A DNA stretch of 6,048 nt from Sphingobacteriaceae bacterium (GTDB lineage: Bacteria > Bacteroidota > Bacteroidia > Sphingobacteriales > Sphingobacteriaceae). Each line of letters opens with the position of its first letter. Within the stretch, counting starts at the first letter, position 1. The notes beneath the pieces are model-generated. The model saw only the letters and a list, made by a program, of their open reading frames with translations. It ran no database searches and was not told the origin of the DNA. Of the stretch, positions 1 through 6,048 are shown in pieces. Position numbers and translations under genes: made by a program. The DNA lies in NCBI GenBank assembly GCA_021740025.1, contig JAIPAN010000076.1, positions 1 to 6,048 on the forward strand, written 5' to 3'.

Positions 1-1850
1 CATAAGGGGAATAGGGGTTGGTCAAACATAAAATAGCCTGCATTAAGTAGTGAATTTGCCTGGTATTCATCGGCATCATTGGCAATTTCGGAAAGCTTGT
101 AAACACCTTGCTCAACCAGGTCGTTCGCAAATAGTGTAGCTAATGGGCGTTCTCTAATGGCATTAAAATCGGGTGCATTATTATCTAAAACCAAACCTAA
201 AAAGCGAACATCAAACCGACGGATGCGGTATTGAGTATTTAAACCAATTTTAACACTACCCAAACTTTTAGTGCGGCTTATTGGTTTTTGTAAACTTACA
301 TCACCCGATACAATATGTTCTTGCAAATCAGAGAAAAACCGGGCATTTACTTTGCCTAAAGTTGTAATATTTGCCGAGTAACCAATTGCGGGATTGTTTA
401 TATCGCTTAAGTTTTTTGCATAGGATATTTTACGTTGATCGGGTTGGATATTCGATATTTTACTGTAGGCTAAAGTCCATTTAAACCGCGTTTTTGTTGC
501 CGCTAATTGATGATCTCCCTCCAGAGTAGTTTTAAGAAGCGATTTTTGCAGTAAATCAAATGCATAAAAATGTATACTTGCTTGGTCATCTATTTTAGTA
601 CCCGTACGATATAAAAACTGATCTTCTAAGATGTGGTTATAGAGTGTTTTTAGACTTATTTTACTGTTATTAAAGTAATAAGCCAAATTTAATAGGGCGC
701 CAAGGTTGGTAGCGAATTTGTAGGTATTATCTTGAAAATTTACGGTATGAAACCTACGTTCAACGTTTGATAATCGTGTTTGCGCATTCCGGTAACTTAA
801 CGAAAATATTGAGCCAAAACGTTGGTTCGAACTACTACCTTCCTTTACGTTTCCGAAACTAAATTGATAGTTCTGATTGGGAAGTGCTTTGCTTTGATGA
901 ATACTCCAATCTGTTGGAAGTGATTGAATAGCTTTCACATTATCTTGCGCACTTAAGCCAGTGGCAATATCATTTTTGCTCGGAAATTGATCTGGAAGAT
1001 TTGATTTTGTAGTGTATCCCAAATATTTTTTTATATCAGTTGCCGAGGCCTCAAAATTTTTAAAGGTGGTTTCAGAATTATAGCCTAGGCCAAGGCCATA
1101 AGCAATAAAATTTTTATCGGGAATATCTTTAGAAATAATTTGCACAGCACCGCCGGCAAAATCTCCAGCCATATCGGGTGTAGCTGTTTTAGAAAGTACA
1201 ATGTTATCTATCAAATTTGCAGGGATAATATCAAAAGAAAAGGCTTTTTTGTTGGGTTCAGTACTGGGCAATGTTCCATTATCAATCGAAGCAGAATTAT
1301 AACGGTCTCCCAAACCTCTAATAATCAGAAACTTATTATCCTGTATAGTGGCTCCGCTCACCCGTTTTAAAACATCTGCCGTATTTTTATCCGGAGATTT
1401 TCTGATAGATTCTGCTGAAATACCGTCACTTATACGGGCACTATTTTTTTGTTGGGCGTATAAAGAATTTATAGATTCTTGTGAGGCCTTGGCAGTGATA
1501 ATAACTTCAACTAAGTTTTGACTATTTGCTGGAAGCAAGCTAATGTTTAGGTAAAATAGCTCGTTGGGCTTAAGTATAACTTCAAAAATTTTCTTAGGTT
1601 CATAGCCAATATAACTTACATAGAGCGTGTATTCTCCAGCTTGTAATCCACTTAAATTATACTCTCCATTCATATTACTAGAACAGCCCCTACTAGTACC
1701 TAAAATTTTAATGGAAGCTCCGATAAGGGTTTCTCCCGATTTTTCATCGCGAACAGTACCTGTGATTTTTGCAAGGTTCTGAGAAAAAGAATTTGAAATT
1801 CCAAATCCTGTAAAACATAAGCATAGGGCAAATTTTAAGTATGGTTTCAT
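1..1850 (-). CDS. TonB-dependent outer-membrane receptor, N-terminal part (runs off the left edge)
   Basis: I translated this frame by hand from the ATG at 1850-1848. It stays open for 616 codons to the window edge, so the C-terminus is missing. An in-frame TAG at 1857-1859 leaves this as the first possible ATG. Residues 1-23 form a signal peptide (MKPYLKF, hydrophobic core, likely cleavage after SFS). Residues about 27-106 match a carboxypeptidase-regulatory-like beta-sandwich (ITGTVRDEKSGETLIGASIKI, then GEYNLSGLQAGEYTLYVSYIGY). LVEVIITA at 113-120 is the usual linker or TonB-box-like segment. The plug follows at about 124-243, with IIRGLGDRYNSASIDNGTLP (176-195) and KTATPDMAGDFAGGAVQI (221-238). 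The rest looks like alternating barrel strands. Such receptors import scarce ligands across the outer membrane using TonB-ExbBD energy. The RGLGDRYN plug type occurs in large receptors of unknown substrate. No SusD-like partner is visible, though one could lie beyond the edge. The family is firm; the ligand is unknown. Confidence 0.93.
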   Translation of the reverse strand, partial: MKPYLKFALCLCFTGFGISNSFSQNLAKITGTVRDEKSGETLIGASIKILGTSRGCSSNMNGEYNLSGLQAGEYTLYVSYIGYEPKKIFEVILKPNELFYLNISLLPANSQNLVEVIITAKASQESINSLYAQQKNSARISDGISAESIRKSPDKNTADVLKRVSGATIQDNKFLIIRGLGDRYNSASIDNGTLPSTEPNKKAFSFDIIPANLIDNIVLSKTATPDMAGDFAGGAVQIISKDIPDKNFIAYGLGLGYNSETTFKNFEASATDIKKYLGYTTKSNLPDQFPSKNDIATGLSAQDNVKAIQSLPTDWSIHQSKALPNQNYQFSFGNVKEGSSSNQRFGSIFSLSYRNAQTRLSNVERRFHTVNFQDNTYKFATNLGALLNLAYYFNNSKISLKTLYNHILEDQFLYRTGTKIDDQASIHFYAFDLLQKSLLKTTLEGDHQLAATKTRFKWTLAYSKISNIQPDQRKISYAKNLSDINNPAIGYSANITTLGKVNARFFSDLQEHIVSGDVSLQKPISRTKSLGSVKIGLNTQYRIRRFDVRFLGLVLDNNAPDFNAIRERPLATLFANDLVEQGVYKLSEIANDADEYQANSLLNAGYFMFDQPLFPL

Positions 1851-2058
1851 ATAAATCTAGGTGAGTCTTAATTGATATAAAACGATAACATTAAAGCATA
1901 CGTGTAGTTAACAGATTATTAAATTGTTAATACAGTATTAATAAATACTACCTCCTCTAATTTTTAAACAGTGGGTTTCACATATTTCATTTTTACTTAA
2001 CAATAAATTCAGTAGTATTGTGCATAGTAGATTTGGCAATTTTATAGCCCAATGTTTT
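1851..2058. promoter_or_regulatory. Divergent intergenic region between the receptor gene and ppk1
   Basis: These 208 bases separate two divergently transcribed genes, so they must hold both promoters. The stretch is strongly AT-rich. It is dense in TTAA tetramers (1868, 1891, 1908, 1919, 1927, 1938, 1964, 1997) and contains overlapping inverted repeats at 1927-1949. I saw no convincing pair of Bacteroidota -33 (TTTG) and -7 (TAnnTTTG) elements on either strand. A lone TAGATTTG at 2028-2035 fits the -7 pattern but lacks a -33 partner. No Shine-Dalgarno sequence precedes either start. If the GTG at 2020 were the true ppk1 start, the region would shrink to 1851-2019. No RNA gene or riboswitch-like structure was recognised here. 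Confidence 0.6.
1927..1949. repeat. Overlapping inverted repeats, candidate operator
   Basis: TTAATACAGTATTAA (1927-1941) is a perfect 7-base inverted repeat around one central A. It overlaps a second perfect inverted repeat, AGTATT-aata-AATACT (1934-1949). Together they give three half-sites of the AATAC/GTATT type in 23 bases. Such dyads in a divergent promoter region are often binding sites for dimeric regulators. The site lies 77-99 bases upstream of the receptor start and 110-132 bases upstream of the chosen ppk1 start. The sequence is AT-rich, so chance is a real alternative. The regulator, if any, is unknown. Confidence 0.3.
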
Positions 2059-4110
2059 ATGCATTTGAAAAAAATACCCCTTTTAAACAGAGAAATAAGC
2101 TGGCTATATTTCAACGATAGAGTGCTACAAGAGGCGGCTGACAAAAGTGTGCCCTTGCTTGAAAGATTACGCTTTTTAGCCATTTTCTCATCTAATTTAG
2201 ACGAGTTTTATAGAGTGCGAATTGCCATTTTAAACAGGTTAGCACTTACGAACAATAAATTTAACGATGTACTAGGCTATAACCCCAAGAAACTATTAAA
2301 CCAAATTCGATCAATTGTAGTAACACAAGAAAAAAAGTTTAATAATTTGTTTGAAAAGCATTTAGTAAAAGAATTAGCCAACAACAAAATATTTATTCTA
2401 AACGAACACCAATTAAATGTAAGCAGAGGTGAGTTTGTTAGAAACTACTTTAACGAACAGGTACTCTCTACATTAGTGCCTATTATTTTAACAGACGACC
2501 TACCCTTCCCAGAATTAAAGGATAGGTACGAATACTTTTTTATAAAGCTGACAAAAAAATCACAGAAATCTCGGGTAAAATATGCGCTGATAGAGCTACC
2601 CAAGAATTTAAAACGATTTTTAGTACTGCCACAAACCAACCAATTACAATTTGTAATTCTTGTTGACGATATTATTCGGTACTGTTTAAAAGACATCTTT
2701 TACACCCTTGATTACGATACTATTGAAGCTTATACCGTACAATTAACACGTGATGCAGAACTCGACTTATCTCACGATGTTAGTGATAAATTTTTGGATG
2801 TATTAACTAAAAGTTTACAGAAGCGTAGGTATGGAAAACCCATGCGTTTATTGTATGATCGTGAAATGCCCTCAGAAATGCGTGCTTTCTTAGTGTCTAA
2901 ACTGCATTTAAGTAACGATAGTTTAATACCCGGAAATCGATATCATAATTTTAAAGACTTTATCAACTTCCCTAATGTGGGTAACCCGGCACTAGAATAC
3001 GAAAAACAACTACCCCTAAAAATTTCTGAACTAGATTTAGGAACGAGTATTTTAAACCAAATTGCCGAAAAAGATTATTTGGTAAACCTGCCCTACCAAT
3101 CTTTCGATTATATCATACATTTTTTAAGGGAGGCAGCCATTGACCCTAAAGTAAAAGAAATAAAAATTACACTATACCGTTTGGCAGAAAACTCAAGCAT
3201 TATTAATGCACTTATAAATGCCGCAAAAAATGGTAAAAAAGTGCATTGCTTTTTAGAATTAAAAGCACGATTTGATGAAGAAGCAAATATTTATTGGACC
3301 GATAAGCTAAAAGAAGGAGGTGTACACGTAGATTTTGGTATATGGGATTTTAAAGTACACTCCAAAATTTGCTTAGTTACCCGCTTAGAAAAAAGAAAAA
3401 AAGTACACTATGCCAATCTTTCTACTGGTAATTTCAACGAAAAAACTGCAAAATTATACTGCGATCATAGCTTGTTTACTGCAAATCCACAAATAACCAA
3501 CGAAGTTCAACGGGTATTTACTGGTTTACTTAAAAAAACATTCTATAAAGATTATAAACAGCTCATCGTATCACCGCTTGAAAGTAGAAAAAAACTTTTT
3601 CAGTTAATAGATTCGGAAATAGCACATGCCAAAAAGGGTAAAAACGCATATATTATTCTTAAAATGAATAGCCTAACCGACCCAAAAATTATAGAAAAAC
3701 TTTACGAGGCCAGCCAAACAGGCGTTAAAATTGAATTGATTATCAGGGGCATGTGCTCTTTACTACCTGGTGTAGAAGGATTTAGCGAAAATATCAACAT
3801 CATAAGTATAATAGATAGGTATTTAGAACATGCTCGAGTGTGGATTTTTGGCAACAAGGGCGATGAAAAAATATACCTGAGCTCTGCTGATTTAATGACC
3901 CGTAATTTAGACCATCGGCTTGAGGTTGGGTTCCCTATTTTAGACCCCCTCATTCAATTACAAATTCGAGATATAATAGATTTACAATTAAGAGATAATA
4001 TAAAAGCAAGAATAATTCAGTCAAATGGCTTATCGCCTCGAAAAAAATCAAAGAAAACTAATATCTTTCGAGCACAAACCGATACTTATAACTATTTAAA
4101 AACCCTATAA
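2059..4110 (+). CDS. ppk1: Polyphosphate kinase 1
   Basis: PPK1 reversibly transfers the gamma-phosphate of ATP to a growing inorganic polyphosphate chain through a phospho-histidine. The 683-residue product is close to the E. coli enzyme (688). Residues 10-54 carry the N-terminal signature (NREISWLYFNDRVLQEAADK, then FSSNLDEFYRVRI) with the nucleotide-contacting Asn at 46. Catalytic-core residues lie one position before their E. coli equivalents as I recall them: R374 (TLYRLAENS), R404 (LKARFDEEANI), the autophosphorylated H434 in VHSK, and the second histidine H591 in EHARVWIF. The order is N domain, head domain (about 110-300), then two phospholipase-D-like C domains (about 315-660), and a basic tail. 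I chose the ATG at 2059 because it gives the family-normal N-terminus of nine residues before NREISW. A GTG at 2020 in the same frame would add 13 residues. The gene is directly followed by ppx in the same frame. Confidence 0.97.
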   Translation: MHLKKIPLLNREISWLYFNDRVLQEAADKSVPLLERLRFLAIFSSNLDEFYRVRIAILNRLALTNNKFNDVLGYNPKKLLNQIRSIVVTQEKKFNNLFEKHLVKELANNKIFILNEHQLNVSRGEFVRNYFNEQVLSTLVPIILTDDLPFPELKDRYEYFFIKLTKKSQKSRVKYALIELPKNLKRFLVLPQTNQLQFVILVDDIIRYCLKDIFYTLDYDTIEAYTVQLTRDAELDLSHDVSDKFLDVLTKSLQKRRYGKPMRLLYDREMPSEMRAFLVSKLHLSNDSLIPGNRYHNFKDFINFPNVGNPALEYEKQLPLKISELDLGTSILNQIAEKDYLVNLPYQSFDYIIHFLREAAIDPKVKEIKITLYRLAENSSIINALINAAKNGKKVHCFLELKARFDEEANIYWTDKLKEGGVHVDFGIWDFKVHSKICLVTRLEKRKKVHYANLSTGNFNEKTAKLYCDHSLFTANPQITNEVQRVFTGLLKKTFYKDYKQLIVSPLESRKKLFQLIDSEIAHAKKGKNAYIILKMNSLTDPKIIEKLYEASQTGVKIELIIRGMCSLLPGVEGFSENINIISIIDRYLEHARVWIFGNKGDEKIYLSSADLMTRNLDHRLEVGFPILDPLIQLQIRDIIDLQLRDNIKARIIQSNGLSPRKKSKKTNIFRAQTDTYNYLKTL

Positions 4111-4992
4111 TTGAGATACGCCGCCATAGATATTGGCTCTAATGCCATACGATTATTAATTGCTGACATATTACCTAAGGGTGAGACGAGCACCTTTAAA
4201 AAAAATACGCTTTTACGTATTCCCCTTCGCCTAGGCGATGATGCTTTTATGAATCAACGTATTTCAGAAGAAAAATCAGAACAATTAATTAAAACGTTAT
4301 TTTCATTCGCCCTACTTATGGACGTTTATCAGGTTGATGATTACATGGCTTGTGCAACTTCGGCCATGCGTGAAGCAAAAAACGGACAGGAGTTGGTTAA
4401 GAAAATTTTTAAAACCTGTAACATTAAAATTAATATTGTTGAAGGGCAAGAAGAAGCTAATATTATTTATTCTAGTCACATAGAACAACTATTAGATTTA
4501 GATAAAAACTATTTATACATTGATGTTGGTGGAGGAAGTACAGAAATGTCTGTATTTTCATCCGGGGTATTAATCGCTTCTAAATCGTTTAATATTGGCA
4601 CAATCCGTATTTTAGATAATACGGTAAGTGCTAGCACCTGGGAAGAGGCTAAAGCATGGGTAAAAAAAATGGGCTTAGCATATAAAAACCTTATTGGAAT
4701 TGGTACCGGAGGAAATATTAACAAAATATATCGGTTAGCAAACCTAAAAGAATACGAATTACTTAGTACCAAAAAACTAACCGAATTACAAACTTCGTTA
4801 TCCGCAATTAGTTTGGAAGAACGGATCAATAAACTGGGTTTAAAGCCCGATAGAGCTGATGTAATCATACCAGCCTGCGAAATTTATGCCAACGTTTTTA
4901 AATGGGCAAGAATTAAAAAAACAGTTGTACCAAGTGTAGGTATGGTTGATGGAATTATTCAGCTCCTGATAGAAAAAAATTTAAAAGCTTAA
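4111..4992 (+). CDS. ppx: Exopolyphosphatase, Ppx/GppA family (short form)
   Basis: Ppx/GppA proteins have the ASKHA (actin-like) fold and remove terminal phosphate from polyphosphate or the 5' phosphate of pppGpp. Visible motifs: AAIDIGSNAIRLLIAD at 4-19 (phosphate-1 loop); ATSAMREAKNG at 82-92; VEGQEEANIIY at 110-120, where the EE pair at 114-115 falls at the family's catalytic glutamate; YIDVGGGSTEMSVF at 136-149 (phosphate-2 loop); IGTGGNINKIYRLA at 197-210; and ADVIIPACEIYANVF at 249-263. At 293 residues it has only the two-lobed catalytic module. It lacks the HD-like C-terminal part of the roughly 510-residue E. coli PPX. The start is TTG, touching the ppk1 TAA. No ATG is available at the junction, and MRYAAIDIGSN fits the family N-terminus exactly, so I trust it. 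Pairing with ppk1 favours polyphosphate as substrate over pppGpp, but sequence alone cannot exclude GppA activity. Confidence 0.94.
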   Translation: MRYAAIDIGSNAIRLLIADILPKGETSTFKKNTLLRIPLRLGDDAFMNQRISEEKSEQLIKTLFSFALLMDVYQVDDYMACATSAMREAKNGQELVKKIFKTCNIKINIVEGQEEANIIYSSHIEQLLDLDKNYLYIDVGGGSTEMSVFSSGVLIASKSFNIGTIRILDNTVSASTWEEAKAWVKKMGLAYKNLIGIGTGGNINKIYRLANLKEYELLSTKKLTELQTSLSAISLEERINKLGLKPDRADVIIPACEIYANVFKWARIKKTVVPSVGMVDGIIQLLIEKNLKA

Positions 4993-5016
4993 TATTTAAT
5001 ACCTGCTTTTTTAAAT
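4979..5016. terminator. Possible weak bidirectional terminator across the convergent stops
   Basis: The arms AAAAGC (4983-4988) and GCTTTT (5005-5010) can pair around a 16-base loop, and flanking A/T bases could extend the stem imperfectly. The right arm runs into T5007-5012 for plus-strand transcripts. A run of seven A at 4973-4979 becomes a U tract for minus-strand transcripts. The stem has only two G-C pairs and lies inside the ends of both coding regions, so its strength is doubtful. It is the only hairpin with a T run that I found near the convergent ends. Confidence 0.25.
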
Positions 5017-5492
5017 AAGAAGTGGATGAGCCAAATCGGCCCAATTAATAAAAACTTCAAATCATCAAAAAACGAAGGTTTTTTACCTTCAATTTTATGG
5101 CCAATAAACTGGCCAGCCCAAGCTGCTATAAAAATAATCAAACAGCTTTGCCACATGGCTGGGCCTCCCAATGCTGCCCATTTTTCTAGGGCAATAATTC
5201 CGCCTGAAAAAATAAACATGAGCAACAGCATCACATAAGATAATACCGGAGATAAGCGGTAGTAGTAATAAATAGAAAAGGCAATAAAAAAGGAAGCCCA
5301 ATTGATATAGCCTTGGTATTGGCCCAAAAAATCCAATGTTGGAAACGGAATTGACCAAATGAGCCCAAAAAGACTGAATACAATAGCGGGCACACAAATC
5401 CAATGAATGGTTTTGTTGGTGTGGTTTTGGTGACTTTCTGCATATTTTTCAAAATACACATCTACCGGGCGAAGGGTTTGTTTTGTAGCCAT
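4989..5492 (-). CDS. Mpo1-like (DUF962/YGL010w family) integral membrane protein
   Basis: This 167-residue protein fits the DUF962/Mpo1-like family. The yeast founder Mpo1 is an Fe(II)-dependent dioxygenase that shortens 2-hydroxy fatty acids in alpha-oxidation. Visible family marks are YFEKYAESHQNHTNKTIHWI (13-32), with histidines 21, 24 and 30, and GHKIEGKKPSFFDDLKFLLI (131-150), with His132. These histidines are candidate metal ligands. Hydrophobic segments lie at about 32-50, 62-79, 82-102 and 113-131, so it should be a multi-pass inner-membrane protein. There is no separate signal peptide. The ATG at 5492-5490 lies 6 bases after the rny stop, implying co-transcription with rny; the start has no Shine-Dalgarno sequence. 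Its stop codon overlaps that of the convergent ppx gene. Family assignment is good. Dioxygenase activity in this bacterium is inference, and no lipid gene is visible nearby. Confidence 0.85.
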   Translation of the reverse strand: MATKQTLRPVDVYFEKYAESHQNHTNKTIHWICVPAIVFSLFGLIWSIPFPTLDFLGQYQGYINWASFFIAFSIYYYYRLSPVLSYVMLLLMFIFSGGIIALEKWAALGGPAMWQSCLIIFIAAWAGQFIGHKIEGKKPSFFDDLKFLLIGPIWLIHFLFKKAGIKY

Positions 5493-5498
5493 ATTTAC

Positions 5499-6048
5499 TT
5501 ATTTAGCAAAAGCAACCGAACGTGTTTCACGAATAACGGTTACTTTAATTTGTCCAGGATAAGTCATTTCAGTTTGAATACGGTTCGAAATATCGGCAGC
5601 CAATACTTCTGCTTCGGCATCGGTAACACGTTCGCTTTCTACCACTACCCGTAATTCTCTACCGGCTTGTATGGCAAAGGTTTTTTCTACACCTGGGTAC
5701 GATAAAGCTAAAGATTCTAATTCTTTTAAACGCTTAATGTAGCTTTCCACTACCTCACGGCGGGCACCCGGACGGGCACCAGAAATGGCATCACAAGCTT
5801 GAATAATGGGCGAAATCATCGAAGTCATTTCTATCTCGTCGTGGTGCGCACCGATGGCATTACACACTTCAGGATGTTCTTTATACTTCTCGGCCAATTG
5901 CATGCCCAAAAGTGCGTGTGGCAATTCGGGGTTATCATCGGGCACTTTACCAATATCGTGGAGTAAGCCCGCACGTTTAGCTAATTTTACGTTTAAGCCG
6001 AGTTCTGCCGCCATGGTGGCACAGAAATTAGCTACCTCACGTGAGTGT
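5499..6048 (-). CDS. rny: Ribonuclease Y, C-terminal part (start lies beyond the right edge)
   Basis: RNase Y is a membrane-anchored endoribonuclease that starts mRNA decay. The window shows the last 182 residues, against about 520 in the family. The N-terminal membrane anchor, coiled coil and KH domain lie outside. The reading frame continues upstream of the ATG at 6014 as [18 protein letters not shown], which matches the HD-domain entry of the family, so that ATG is internal and not the start. Hallmarks are AGLLHDIGK with the metal-binding HD pair at 5955-5960, the downstream [40 protein letters not shown], and the conserved ending [20 protein letters not shown]. By eye the gene is less AT-rich than its neighbours, as expected for a strongly conserved gene. 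The Mpo1-like gene follows after 6 bases, probably in the same transcript. Confidence 0.96.
   Translation of the reverse strand, partial: HSREVANFCATMAAELGLNVKLAKRAGLLHDIGKVPDDNPELPHALLGMQLAEKYKEHPEVCNAIGAHHDEIEMTSMISPIIQACDAISGARPGARREVVESYIKRLKELESLALSYPGVEKTFAIQAGRELRVVVESERVTDAEAEVLAADISNRIQTEMTYPGQIKVTVIRETRSVAFAK

Noticed and set aside
1140..1370. 76-codon plus-strand open frame inside the receptor gene
   Set aside because: It is antisense to the conserved plug region of the receptor; the conserved RGLGDRYN and TPDM motifs on the other strand show which strand is coding.
1951..1956. AGGAGG on the minus strand, a strong Shine-Dalgarno-like sequence
   Set aside because: No start codon follows at a suitable distance on that strand, and Shine-Dalgarno sequences are little used in this phylum. 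It is probably chance.
2028..2035. TAGATTTG, a match to the Bacteroidota -7 promoter element TAnnTTTG
   Set aside because: No TTG or TTTG lies 17-23 bases upstream, so there is no -33 partner. Not called as a promoter.
1938..2183. 81-codon minus-strand open frame overlapping the 5' end of ppk1
   Set aside because: It overlaps the conserved N-terminus of PPK1, resembles no family I know, and ends within the divergent control region.
4509..4868. 119-codon open frame antisense to ppx
   Set aside because: It lies wholly inside a well-supported gene on the other strand, and its translation shows no recognisable domain. It is best explained as a shadow of ppx codon use.
5403..5654. 83-codon plus-strand open frame across the rny/Mpo1-like junction
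   Set aside because: It is antisense to two conserved genes, with no domain and no initiation signal.
5499..6014. Reading the rny segment as a complete 171-residue HD protein starting at ATG 6014
   Set aside because: The frame stays open to the window edge, and the residues upstream of that ATG match the conserved RNase Y HD-domain start, so the ATG is internal.

Overview
The window looks like a chromosomal segment from a low-GC member of the Bacteroidota. It holds a TonB-dependent receptor with the N-terminal carboxypeptidase-regulatory-like extension typical of that phylum. It also has a short single-module exopolyphosphatase and a Mpo1-like (DUF962) membrane protein. None of the visible starts has a purine-rich Shine-Dalgarno sequence, which also fits Bacteroidota. 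I cannot assign a genus.

Layout: (1) Bases 1-1850, minus strand: the N-terminal 616 residues of a TonB-dependent outer-membrane receptor, whose 3' end lies outside the window. (2) Bases 1851-2058: a divergent, AT-rich intergenic region with overlapping short inverted repeats that could be an operator. (3) Bases 2059-4992, plus strand: polyphosphate kinase (ppk1) followed at once by an exopolyphosphatase (Ppx/GppA family). The ppx TTG start abuts the ppk1 TAA stop, and both are in the same frame. (4) Bases 4989-6048, minus strand: the C-terminal 182 residues of ribonuclease Y (rny), then 6 bases, then a 167-residue Mpo1-like membrane protein. This last gene converges on ppx, and the two stop codons overlap in one TTAA.

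The central pair makes and breaks down inorganic polyphosphate: PPK1 polymerises phosphate from ATP and PPX removes terminal phosphates. The tight junction suggests fixed co-expression. The receptor shares the intergenic region with ppk1, so a link to phosphate or nutrient stress is possible, but the sequence gives no substrate. RNase Y is a membrane-anchored mRNA-decay endonuclease; its pairing with the Mpo1-like protein looks like a two-gene transcription unit.

All five genes belong to known families. I found no IS element, CRISPR array, tRNA, rRNA or clear sign of gene transfer, and no convincing undescribed multi-gene system. The unusual points are gene junctions and the divergent control region.
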